Assembly: GCA_032358255.1 (NCBI GenBank)
Contig: JAULBX010017970.1
Span: 23,015 to 87,014 of the forward strand
Reading direction: 5' to 3'
Length of the DNA: 64,000 nt
From: Heterotrichella gracilis
Taxonomy: Eukaryota > Sar > Xanthophyceae > Tribonematales > Xanthonemataceae
The translations under genes and the position numbers were made by a program. Numbering within the stretch: position 1 is the stretch's first letter; every line of letters begins with the position of its first letter. Of this stretch, positions 53,588 to 63,397 are shown piece by piece. Below the pieces are notes generated by a model. It did no database searches. It saw only the letters and a program-made list of their open reading frames with translations, and was not told where the DNA came from.

Positions 53588-55168
53588 ATGGCGGATGGAG
53601 GGCTGTTTACGCAGTATGAGAACGAGTACTGCAACAAGAGCACTGACGTTTCGAGGAAAATCCAAGTGTTGGCAACGTTGAACGGAGGTAGGTTCCCGTA
53701 ATTCAGCACCATGACCCTCGTGGGCGAGCGTCGAGGTGATAGAAATGCGTTTTGTGTGTGTGGGTGAGTGCTAAAAAGGACTATGACAATGAATATGTTG
53801 GCTGACATGGGTGTTTGGTGTTCAGAGCAAAGGCGGACGCATGTCAAGCAACTGGAAGCAGACGTCAAGGAGGCTGAACAAATCGTAAGGGCACTTTGTA
53901 CTTCAGCTCTATATGCTTTTTGCTAAGCTGGGCTGCTGTTATGTCACTCTTTGCAGCTCTATGGCATACATGTGCATGTATTGTGCGATGGTTTGAGCCA
54001 CCCATTGCACCCTCTCTGCTCACCCTCCTGCTGAGCTGGGCTGCTGTATTGTCACTCTGTGCAGCTGCATGGCTTCCATGTCATGGTGCATGTATGGTGC
54101 ATGGTTTGAGCCACCCACTGCATCCTTTCTGCATGGTTTCAGCCTCCTGCCAACACTGCACCTGCTGCCTCCCAGATCCAGCGCATGGACATGGAGGCCC
54201 GCAGCCTGCCCCAAGACAGGTCCAGGCCCCTGTTGCAAAAGGTGAAGGACTACAAGGCAGACCTGAACAAGCTCAAGGAGGACACCCGGGCGGCCTCCTC
54301 AGCCATCCCCGGTGGGGCTGCTGCGCGTGCTGAGCTGGGACTGAGGGACGAGTACTACGACACAAACGCGGGGCAGCGTGAGAAGCTGCTCAAGTCCACC
54401 GACCGGTTGCAGAAGACCTCGGACCGGATACAGCAGGGGCGCCAGCAGCTCATGGAGACGGAGGTAAGAATAAGGATACAATACGAGTGTACCCGTCTCG
54501 CCTCATAGAGACATAGACTGCATTGGGTGGGCACCTGTTTGCTTCCCAAGCCAATCATGCTTGCTTGCATGCATTCCAGCGATACAGGCAGAGTAGCAGC
54601 CACTCTTGCACTTGCGGTGCCAAGCAGTATGGTCCTGGCACTCCTTCTACTTTCTTGTTCATCGTGCATTGTCCTGCTGGAGTCAGCCCATGTGGCCCCG
54701 CGTCCGCTCCTGCATACCACTATAATAGTGCACCACATTTTGGAGCTATTTACAATGAGGGTCTGCAGGCCATCGGTGCCAGCATCCTCCAGAGCCTGCA
54801 AGGCCAGCGGGAGACCATCCTGCGCACCTCCAGCAAGGTCAAGGAGAGCCAGGACAGCCTGAAACAAAGCGCGCAAATCCTGCGCAAGATGTGACGAAAC
54901 CCTAAGGGTTTGGCGCTGCGCTGACCTTGCTGCACCTGCTGTCCAGGAACTGGGGGTGACCATCCTTCAAGACCTGCACCGGCAGCGGGAAACCATCTTG
55001 CACACCAGGGACACCCTGCACGGCGCGGACGACAACATTGCCAAGGCCAGGCGAGTCCTTGCCTCCATGTCCCGGCGAGTGACCACCAACAAGCTGATCA
55101 TGTATGGCATCATCTCGCTGGTGCTGGGCAGCATCGGCCTGATCATCTATTTCAAATTCATCAAGTAG
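53588..55168 (+). CDS. VTI1: VTI1-type Qb-SNARE
   Basis: Four exons, 53588-53687, 53826-53884, 54176-54463 and 54947-55168, encode 222 aa, the usual VTI1 length. The N-terminal three-helix part starts MADGGLFTQYENEYCNKSTD and contains HVKQLEADVKEAEQIIQRMD, as in v-SNARE N-domains of this family. The SNARE motif runs from LLKSTDRLQKTSDRIQQGRQ through ELGVTILQDLHRQRETILHT, with an acidic ADDN at the central layer. A basic SRRVTTNK precedes the C-terminal anchor (LIMYGIISLVLGSIGLIIYF). VTI1 proteins mediate fusion among Golgi, trans-Golgi, endosome and vacuole membranes. Another exon copy at 54769-54894 competes for the same upstream donor. The family call is strong. Confidence 0.9.
53889..54130 (+). 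repeat. Two tandem copies of a 115-nt block in VTI1 intron 2
   Basis: Copies at about 53920-54017 and 54028-54131 share gctgggctgctgt, gtcactct, tgcagct, catggc and catgt, then atggtttgagccacccatt/act and gca. A tandem duplication that is purely intronic. Confidence 0.85.
54769..54894 (+). CDS. Alternative or relic VTI1 SNARE exon without membrane anchor
   Basis: After gtctgcag it reads AIGASILQSLQGQRETILRT, then SSKVKESQDSLKQSAQILRK, then M and stop. It aligns with ELGVTILQDLHRQRETILHT and the rest of the canonical exon at 54947. Phase is compatible with the donor at 54463. If spliced, it gives a complete-looking SNARE motif that ends before the transmembrane anchor. About half of the aligned residues differ, yet there is no internal stop, which favours retained function; this is inference. 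Confidence 0.6.
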   Translation, partial: AIGASILQSLQGQRETILRTSSKVKESQDSLKQSAQILRKM

Positions 55169-55639
55169 GCAGTGCGACTGTATTTTTGGAGCCAGTTTAC
55201 GTGCGTTGTCAACCGCTGTGGGTGCGTTCAGCATTTGGTGCGGCTCAGAAGTGCCTGCTGGGCTTCCAGCAGGACCTAGATGCCAGAATTTTGTGCTACG
55301 GATGGGGTGGTGCTTTTATCGTCGGGGAGTTTGGAAGGTGTTGGTTGGTGGATAGGCCAGCGTAGGCCATTGTCCGGCGCTGTATACATGCGGGACGCCT
55401 GGGGGTTTGCAACCATTTTCTTAAGAAACTTTTACCATTTGATTTATCCCCCAAGGACAGTTCATTTGTGAACATTAGCTCTTGATATTGCACATATGTG
55501 GTGCTCTGAAAAGGTCATAATTTGTGTATTGCTGCCACGCAGCCCTGCTTTGGTCCCTTCTAGTGTGAGGAGGGTGCATTTGGCTGCAGCCACTGTGTAC
55601 ATCACTGAGTACCATGCTTTTAAATGACATTGATTTCAC

Positions 55640-56321
55640 TCAGTCTGGTAAAACATGGTATCGACACATCCTACCTGATTGTTGTTGATAGCGAGGTTGC
55701 GGCGCTTGTTCAGAGGCAAGGGGACAACATAGCTGGTCTTCAACAGTTTCGGTTTCTGTAACATTACAAGTTTCCTGCAAGCCATGTCACTACTAGCAAG
55801 GTGACAGGCAGTTGACTGCACTTGGGTCCCATTTTTTTAAAAATGGTGAGCATGCAAGGGAGAAATCGTATGAAATTGTCAGGGGAGGACAACGTTTGAA
55901 TGCATGCATCTGCTTGTGAAACCTCAGCTAAACACCCTCTACGCCACTTCAGGAGTGATATCCATTCGCAGTATATGGTGCCGAGCAGAAATGCGTGTCA
56001 GATAACCGAAGCAGTGCGTTGTGAGCAGGACACCATAAAGTGTGGCCAGTGCATGCATGTGCCTCAAGGGCGACAAGCCAGCGTAACACACAGCCGCTGT
56101 TGCACGATTGAAGACGCAATTTAGATAGTGCCATTTCTCAGCCAGAGCACATATACCTGGCCGCACCAGCGGTCATGGGTGGCATTTGATGCACTTGCAC
56201 CTAGGACATTGAACCAGCGGATGTGCGACCACAAAGGAGCAGTACACGTATACAGAAGCTTACCCGCTGAAAAAGGGCTAGTTAATGTGCCAATGCCAGC
56301 TGCCCACTGAGCTCGCAGCAT
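55640..56321 (-). CDS. Possible small minus-strand gene, unresolved
   Basis: Two to three exon-like blocks are visible. At 56321 a frame starts MLRAQWAAGIGTLTSPFSAG, resembling a mitochondrial targeting peptide. It runs to RWCGQ followed by a donor (gtatatg) at about 56153, with a possible internal intron (gcgg|gtaagc). At about 55782 an acceptor (cttgcag) opens a block ending cag|gtaggat near 55673. It reads either KLVMLQKPKLLKTSYVVPLP and onward or, in the phase-0 frame, ETCNVTETETVEDQ. The terminal exon and the frame choice are not resolved, and no family is recognised. Confidence 0.3.
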
Positions 56322-56347
56322 TGGAGCACCACCATTCCCCGTGAAGG

Positions 56348-58672
56348 ATGGGTGTCAGACAGTAAGTGGTTCCAGCCAGTCTGCACAAACTCCACACTAC
56401 CCCCTTGCATCTTCACGCCCTTTACGCTTATGTCTTGTCACTTACCTGTATAGCTTTACAAGCAGCTTTAGTCAGAGCCCATTGTGCTGCTGCAGGCTGC
56501 TTATGTGGCAGCAGAGCGGCAACATAGCCTACGGGCGCCAGGTCTTTGACTCCATCACGGGCGCCTTTGAGACGCTCAACTGCACGGGGCGCAGGAACTG
56601 GACCACAACCTGCGTGGCGCTCAAACACAATGAGGTACGCTTTGCTGCATACACGGTGGTTGCGGTATGGCTTCTTGCAAGGTGCGTAAAGAAACCGCTA
56701 ACCTGATGGGGTCTGCAGGATGGGCGGGGAAGCAGAGTCACGCAGGTTGCATGGTGTATGTTACAACCTTCCCTGGGGCATATATAGTTAGTTACATGCA
56801 TTCCAGCAACACAGCCAGATTAGAAATCAGTCTTGCACATGCGGCGCCACCCAGCTCTTTTCTGGCACTGTTTGAACCACTTATTGATCCCACGCGAGTT
56901 GAGGTCCTGCTGAAGTATATATATTGTAGTGTTACACGTGGGCAGGGCCCCATCTAGTGGTTGTTGTGCAGGCGACAGCTGCACGGGATGGAGCTGCTTC
57001 CAAGGACCTGTACAGCGTGGCCTTTGGGGACAAGGCAGACATGCTGTACTTTGTTGCAAGGTGAGCAACCCATGGGAAGCTTAGCAACCATTTGAGAAGC
57101 TTAGCGCCCATTTGGCGAGTGCAATTGCCCATATTGGTGACTCCCTGCTTAGTTGTGTTCCTTCACGAGGGGGGGCCTTGCTGCACCCAGTGAGATGCTG
57201 TGTTTTGTTGCCAGGTGAGCAGCCCATGCTGTGCTTTGTCGCCAGGTCAGCAGCCCATGCTGTGTTTTTTTGCAAGATAGGCAACCCACGCCCGTTTGGA
57301 AAACCTTTGTTGCCCATTTGTGACTCCCTGCTTTGTAGTATTCCATCACAACAGTGGGCCTTGCACTGGGCTTCAGGTTTTACGCATTCCCTCAGGACGG
57401 TGTTGACTGCTTGAACCTTTGTTTGCAGGCACGAGAAGGAGGTGATTGAAGCGGATAAGTCGCTGCACCAGGTGCTGGACAGGCTCAACCTGTTCAAGCC
57501 GCGAATAACGCTATATTTCGAGGTGAGCTACCCTTGCGAAGCACTTACTTTTAGTGAATTAATTGCAATTCAAATAAAATTCAAGAGGTGGTGCCCGTGG
57601 CTTGAGAAGGGACCCCTTTCAGCCATTTGCATCACTTGTTGAGGCGAGCTGCTTGAAATTTACATGACGGGAACCCTGCTACAAATGCTAGCACACCACA
57701 TGGAATCCTGGCCCCTGTCCACCGCTGTTATTTCCCCATTCCTGGCGCTCTGCACATGTGGATTGCAATGGGTTGGGACGCGGATGTCCTAGACTAAGGT
57801 TGACTTGGCCACTCGCTGTGCCAGGGCTGGCTATACACCATGGGCGACTTCCATGTGAAGATAGGCAGGGTGGTCCAGAAGCCCAATGGCGAGTACCGGG
57901 GGGTGGTTGTGGAGGCTGAGTACCTGCCGGTGACCGACGTCAAAGCTGCACAGCCTATCCTGGAGGTGCGCTGATAGTTATAACTCCATTCTGCAAGTTG
58001 GGTGCACACAACTACCTCTGCTACAAGCCAATGAAAGATTTTATTGTCCTGACCTGGTTGCAAGCTGTCTAAGAGGCTACATCGGGGCTTTGAGAATGAT
58101 TTCCGTGCAGCACATCTGCCTGCAAGCCACTGCGCAGGAGGTTGTGTGCCTGTTGTTGCGCAGATGCTCAAGTCCTACTATAAATGATGCCCTCCAACAG
58201 GGGCAGTTATTGCACAGCCTGCGCCAAGCAGTCCTGCCCTGGCAATCCCAAACCCTAAACCCTAGAAGCTGCCCACCCTATGATGGACAGACGCTGCTGG
58301 CCTGGCATGGCTCCACTGAGGCTTTGAATTACACGAAAAGACCACCCAACCCTAAACCCTAAATCCTAAACCCTATTTCACAAACGACCACCCAAAACCT
58401 GTTGGCACCCTCGGCAAAGTCTTGCATGCCTATGCAGTCACCAAGCTCAGGGCAGGCAAAAATGCTGGGCAGAAGTGCATTTGACTTTTTGAATATCCTC
58501 GCAGGACTTGGTGAGCATGTTTCAGAGCATGACTTCCACAGCGCAGGGGAAGCTGGTCCCGCTGGAGCTTGCGTTTGACCAGTACGCGCTGCCGCCAAAG
58601 TACTCCCACCTGCATGCCGCGGTGCAGTACATGGCGATGTGTGGCGCCCTTCTGGCACAGAACGTGCGCTGA
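56348..58672 (+). CDS. MED20: Mediator complex subunit 20
   Basis: Six exons, 56348-56361, 56496-56634, 56972-57060, 57429-57522, 57825-57965 and 58505-58672, encode 214 aa, close to the usual MED20 length. The tiny first exon gives MGV-RQ, the same MGV opening as animal MED20. Family landmarks are MLYFVAR, a KSLHQVLDRL region, and YTMGDFHVKIGRVV followed by RGVVVEAEYLP. The C-terminal part is HAAVQYM. MED20 sits in the head module of Mediator and bridges activators to RNA polymerase II in the nucleus. Phases close exactly across all introns. The 14-nt coding first exon and the MGV start are inferred from phase and family knowledge. Confidence 0.88.
57183..57292 (+). repeat. Three tandem echoes of the MED20 exon 3 donor
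   Basis: The source catgctgtactttgttgcaag followed by gtgagcaaccca (57039-57072) recurs as gatgctgtgttttgttgccag then gtgagcagccca, then catgctgtgctttgtcgccag then gtcagcagccca, and catgctgtgtttttttgcaag then ataggcaaccca. The donor decays stepwise with distance: gtgagc, gtcagc, ataggc. Confidence 0.92.
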
Positions 58673-59735
58673 CAGGCTGGTAAGTCGAGCCCAAACTATC
58701 ACATGCACGGGTGTTAGCGTGCAGTTTTGGAGGCACAATTGTGATATTGAGCAAATTAAGCTATTGATTTGCTTCCATGGACCAAAACCTGTATTCTGCT
58801 TGCTGGGGCAAGTGCAGCAATGCGGATTGAAATCCATATGAATAACTAATTTTTGCTGCGTGGCGCGCTGCTGGTCCAGGGCGTGCGTTGACAAGCTGGT
58901 TTCATGGGCGTGACCCACTGGCAGCTAGAATCAACTAGAATTTTTGAGACACAAAGGGCAAATTCAGCTGTGCTTAACTTCCACAGAGTACATTGTACAT
59001 TGTCTGCTTGCTGGGTCGAATGCAGCGGTGAAAATTATTACAGTGAAATTACGTTATGTAAATGCGCTGCTGGCTGAGCCAGCAGCCTCAGGACATGCGC
59101 TGCGGAGCCTGGCTGAGCCTCAGGACATGCGCTGCGGAGGCAGGCATTTATGCCGTTGCAACCAACCTCCTTTCTGCCTTTTGCTTCCAAATCGAGTGTT
59201 CATGTTACAGAAACGTATGTTTTCAAGCTAAAGACCGGCACACCGATTGACGGTGCAGCAAGAGTATGCATGGCAACCTGAAGTGAATAAACTGACGTGC
59301 CCACACCCAATAAACTGACGTGCACACAGCCCACAGCCTTCACATTAGTACAACTAGACACAACGAGCGTAGCAAGACTGAGGTCGTCAATGGTTTTATT
59401 CCATACAGAAAGGGCTGGGCTTACTAGGGCTGCAGAATATGCAGCACTGCTGAATAAATCGTGAAACATTTAGGTTGGCAAAGTGGGGTCAAGGCAAGGC
59501 GAAACGAGGAAGGGGTTGCAGGAGACTGATTACCCCTTGTCGGTGTGCAAAAAAGAAACCTGAGCTGTTACCGCAAGGCGCATCAGTGAAACCAAATGGG
59601 CGAGTAAAATCTACGATCTCCTAAGGCTGAACAATCAAATAGGTGCATAGGTAAAGTTCCCAACTCTGACCCGTTGGGATAGCAAGGAAAGCCCATTTAT
59701 CTAGCTAGATATATGCCAACAACATTTTAACAGCT
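58673..59735. other. Intergenic between MED20 (+) and histidine phosphatase (-), convergent
   Basis: No gene is seen. It has short tandem duplications (ctggctgagcc, caggacatgcgctgcggag at 59070-59140; aataaactgacgtgc-cacac at 59286-59325) and a MED20 3'-end echo near 58855-58895 (tgcgtggcgcgctgctggtc then ggcgtgcgttgac against tgtggcgcccttctggcac then aacgtgcgctgac). Confidence 0.5.
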
Positions 59736-60778
59736 TCATCGGCAAAACAGTGCTTGGACGCTGTTGAAGGTCACGCCTTCGCAGGGTACTGCGCTGTCCA
59801 ATTTCCATTTGCCCCACACCTCATCTGCACCTGACTCCCGCACTAGGGTGATGAATGCACCTGCAACCCAGAAAAGCCATGGATCAGCAAATGAGCGAGA
59901 TATTCAAGTAAACAACTGCCTGCACATACTGGAATCATAGGAAGGAGAGGTATGAGTGCACACAAGGGTAGTGCGCGACAAGGGTTGCCAACCAAAGCAA
60001 ACCCTAGACGTGGGCACCAACACATGCCATTGAGGGGAGATTACCCTAGCCCATGGACTGCAAACCATGACCCCACCACCCAACATGTGATGGCCTGCCA
60101 GGCAAGTCGAAGCAATGCAATGCACAGGGTTGGGTGAGGGAGGTGCATATGGAGGGATGGGTGGGTGGGCCCACAGCCCTTACCTGGCTGGACCTGGGTG
60201 ATGACAGTGGTAGAGTCCAGACCCATGAGCAGACCCACGATGGCAGCCGCGTGGGTGACGACCAGTATGTTCTTGGTCTGATTGCTGGCCACCAGGCTCG
60301 ACACCGCCTGACACAGCCTCGCCTCGCCCTCCTGAATCGTCTCGGGGTACTCAGGCCACTGGCCCGATGTGGTGTTGCACGAGATGCTCTCCAGCTCGGC
60401 GTTACGAAGCTTCCTCCAGTCCTTGTGCCACCACCACCGCTTGAGGTGCTGCCAGGTGGTCGGGCTCTTGTTCTTGTACAGGTAGAGGCGCGCATGGACC
60501 TCAGCTAGCTGCTTATCCACAATAACCTTGCTTGGCCTCGCACTGAGCAGCTGGAGCAAGACGCTGGAGGTTTGGAGGCACCTCAAAAAGGGGGAGCACG
60601 CCAGCAGGTCGAAGTTGGCAAAGCTGTTGAGCTTGTCTGCCACCTGCTGCAGCTCCTTGACGCCTCGGTCGGAGATCGGGGGGTCGAACGGGATGCCATT
60701 GCGCTGGTCGAGATGCCACTGGGGATGGTCACTGTCAAGACGCCGAGCGTGGCGAAGCACCACCACCGTCTGCTTCAT
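59736..60778 (-). CDS. Histidine phosphatase superfamily (phosphoglycerate mutase-like) protein
   Basis: Two exons, 60778-60184 and 59860-59736, encode 239 aa. The N-terminal catalytic motif is VVVLRHARRLD (His at about 10; Ala replaces the usual Gly of RHG). It is followed by PPISDRGVKELQQVADKL, SPFLRCLQT with the conserved Arg, and VVTHAAAIVGLLMGL with the second catalytic His. This is the branch 1 histidine phosphatase fold. Members such as UBASH3/TULA-like and plant PGM-like proteins are phosphatases on varied substrates; glycolytic mutase activity is not implied. No signal peptide or membrane segment is seen. Divergent from the SAYSvFN gene, 463 nt away. Confidence 0.83.
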
Positions 60779-61241
60779 GATCCCTCACACAGCCAGATCC
60801 AGTGGGTTTCGTCAACCTGGGTGGTGGCGCAGTGGTGGGTTTGCGTTTTGTGGAGCAGGATATATTCGAGTTCAAACAAGGCCAACGGAGTTTAGTCAGT
60901 GGGTGAGTATCCAAGTTGGTATCCACATAGTGGCTGCTCCTCAAGGAAGAGAAACAAGGACCGCCCAACAGACCGTATCGACGTCAAGGATACCTGTGAC
61001 TCATTGAACAACAGTTGCGCCCTTGGCCTGGAGAGATACTGGACTTTTTGTTCAGAATGCATGCATGCATCTTTGCTGGGCAGTGATGGGGACGCCTTTT
61101 TCTTGTTGAGACAGCGGCTCGGGCTACTGCTGGAGTGCGAAGTGCGGTGTCTGGCACACCACGCACCTTTTCCGCTGCTTGAGGCATAGCACTGTGAAGG
61201 CCTCGCGGGTACTGCCCTTTTTGTGACGAAAAGGGAAGGCA
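60779..61241. promoter_or_regulatory. Divergent promoter region, phosphatase (-) and SAYSvFN gene (+)
   Basis: A compact region of about 460 nt between two start codons; no specific element is assigned. Confidence 0.45.
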
Positions 61242-63397
61242 ATGCATGTCTACATCCAAACAGTTGTTGGGAAGAAATACACCCTGGAGCTACATGAGCT
61301 CACACTGTCGGTAAGCTACAGCCTTAGCCACTTTGCGTCCTCCACACTCGCTGTTTTCAAACCCACGGGCTCAACATGCATTACACACAGTCATATTGGG
61401 TGCCCTCCAAACTCAGACTTCTGAGCCAGAGCCTCTCTCACAACGCCCTAGGGGTACCTAGGACAAGCCGGGTAATGAAGGTATAGTTAACCACTTGCAG
61501 GTGACATCGTTGCGGGCACTGGTTGCGCGTGAAACCAAGCTGCCAGCGACCCGGCTGAAGCTTGTGCACCAGGGCAGTACCTTACCAGCAGACGACCAAG
61601 CGCAAGTCCACCTGAGCCCCGGAGGTGATACACCCTGCACTTGCTGCCTCCCGCCAGTGCTTCACATGTTGACTGCCAGTGCAGCAGCTGGGCGCTGACA
61701 TATACCTTTGCACTGAGCAACAAAATGCATACACCAGCTGGCCAACTCAGCCACGATCCCGCGCCACCTGATCACTACACCCAACCAAAACCACCACCAC
61801 TGCCAGTGGCTTCCACCTCCCCTCTCACACCCCACCCATCACCCACCACCACCCACCACCCTCCCCAGACACCCTCCTGGCGGTGGTGGCCCCCCAGCCC
61901 CCACCCGAGGAGGTCCACTTGGCTCACGAGGCACAGCAGGCACGGCAGCGGGGGTATCATAGTGAAGAGGAGGAGGAGGAGCCAAACCCCCTGCACTTCA
62001 GGTACTGAGCTGCAACTCGCAGCATGCCATATGTGGGCTGTTGTAAGGGTTCTATTTCTCTCATTTGGACTTTGGGACTTATGTTGCATGCCTCTCGGGG
62101 ACGGCTTCGCCCCGGAGCGGCCCATGAGTTTATGTCTTTTCCCTGTTGCTCTATCATCATGTTCTGCCACCTTCAGGATGTAAGTCCCGAAAACTTTGCC
62201 CGGAAACAGTTTTTTAATATTAAAATATTCGAGGGGGGTCTCGCAAATGTGCAACATTTTCGGGATGTTGACGGAGCAGAATTAGGTCCCGTGACCAAAC
62301 GCACCCATAACTTCAGCTTGTCCGACCGCAACACCCAAGTCGATATATAGCGACCGACTCTCCCGCGCGCGCACTGCTACCTCTGCCCCGAGGTTTATCC
62401 CCCTTGTGAAAACAAACGGGGAGGACCCCAGGCGGGCCATTAAAATACAATATTTTAATGTGCACGAAGAGGCAGTAGTAGGGGAAAAAGGATGTAGAGT
62501 AAACATGCATCATTTTAATAACAAAATTTCCTAGTTTACTATGTATTATTCATGCAATATTCAACCAATTGACTCTGTCCCTTTCAGGCTTCGACCCAAC
62601 GCCACCCGCATGGAGCGCCGCCTAGCGCACCACCTCCAGCACACCCTCCACCTGCCCCAGGTGGTGCTGGTGGTGCTGTTTGGGGTGCGGCCAAGGGTGT
62701 GGCTGTGGCTGGCGGTGTGGCTGGTGGGCGCGCATGGAGCCACACGATTGGAGGTGGGTGGCGAGATACAATTAGACAAACCAAGATATTGCATGATGAT
62801 AATCATGATGATTACATGATACTGTTAGAATTGCATGCGGAATGCATCCAGACAGTCATGCCCCAGGTGGGATGCACCCACAGCTGTCACATGTGCCCAG
62901 GTACAGTTCCCGGTTACAGTGAAGATGTGATGCAAGGCGTTTCTGCATTGCTATGAGCAGGTGTGGATCCATCCCATCTGGGACACGCTAACTAAATGTA
63001 CAAATAAATACGCCTGGAATCTTCTGGAAAAGGCCTCTGCACAGGTACCACTGTAAGCCTCTCTAGCAATAATTCATTCACAGCAAGTGCATCCACACCT
63101 GGTGGCATAGTTGCACCTACTAGCTCCATGTGTGTGCCGCAGGTTTTCTAGAATGGTGCATTCACAGCGGGTGCATCCCCACCTCTGTCACAGTAACTGC
63201 AGTTACCAGCTCCATGCGTGCCGCAGGTTGGCAGCGTGTACGTGCTGTTGAGCATGGTGGTGCTCATTTTCATTAACCTGGGCACTCGAAAGCCTGGCGA
63301 GGCCAGCGCCTACTCCATATTCAACAACTTCCAGGCGCTGCCAGGGCAGCTGACAGCGGATGAGCTGGACCGGCAGCTGCGGCAGGGGAACATGTGA
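61242..63397 (+). CDS. Ubiquitin-like domain plus SAYSvFN domain membrane protein (SAYSD1-like)
   Basis: Five exons, 61242-61310, 61501-61624, 61869-62001, 62588-62753 and 63227-63397, encode 220 aa. The N-terminal 70 residues are ubiquitin-like (MHVYIQTVVGKKYTLEL, VTSLRALVARETKLPATRLK, LVHQGSTLPADD). A Glu-rich linker follows (HSEEEEEEPNPLHF). Hydrophobic segments are WLWLAVWLVGAHG and VGSVYVLLSMVVLIFINLG. The signature LGTRKPGEASAYSIFN (SAYSIFN at about 191-197) defines the SAYSvFN domain. Animal SAYSD1 is an ER membrane protein linked to the translocon and UFM1-dependent clearance of stalled secretory chains; here the role is inferred. The ubiquitin-like N-terminus is an addition relative to human SAYSD1 as I recall it. 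Phases close exactly. Confidence 0.85.
62160..62570. other. AT-rich, palindrome-bearing block in the SAYSvFN gene intron 3
   Basis: Base composition and word use differ from other introns. It has the perfect palindrome ttttaatattaaaa (about 62211-62224) and the inverted repeat cattaaaataca-atattttaatg (about 62438-62460). No echo or telomere-like word is seen. It may be an inserted element; no ends were defined. Confidence 0.45.
63072..63152 (+). repeat. Upstream exon echo/tandem repeat at SAYSvFN exon 5 acceptor
   Basis: The string attcacagcaagtgcatccac then agctccatgtgtgtgccgcaggtt repeats as attcacagcgggtgcatccc then agctccatgcgtgccgcaggtt before the real exon at 63227. Acceptor copied; the coding part decays at once. 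Confidence 0.85.

Noticed and set aside
2340-63226. Echoes as introner elements or processed retrocopies
   Set aside because: Copies are gene-specific, same-strand, include intron sequence and splice sites, and lie in tandem, which fits local DNA duplication better.
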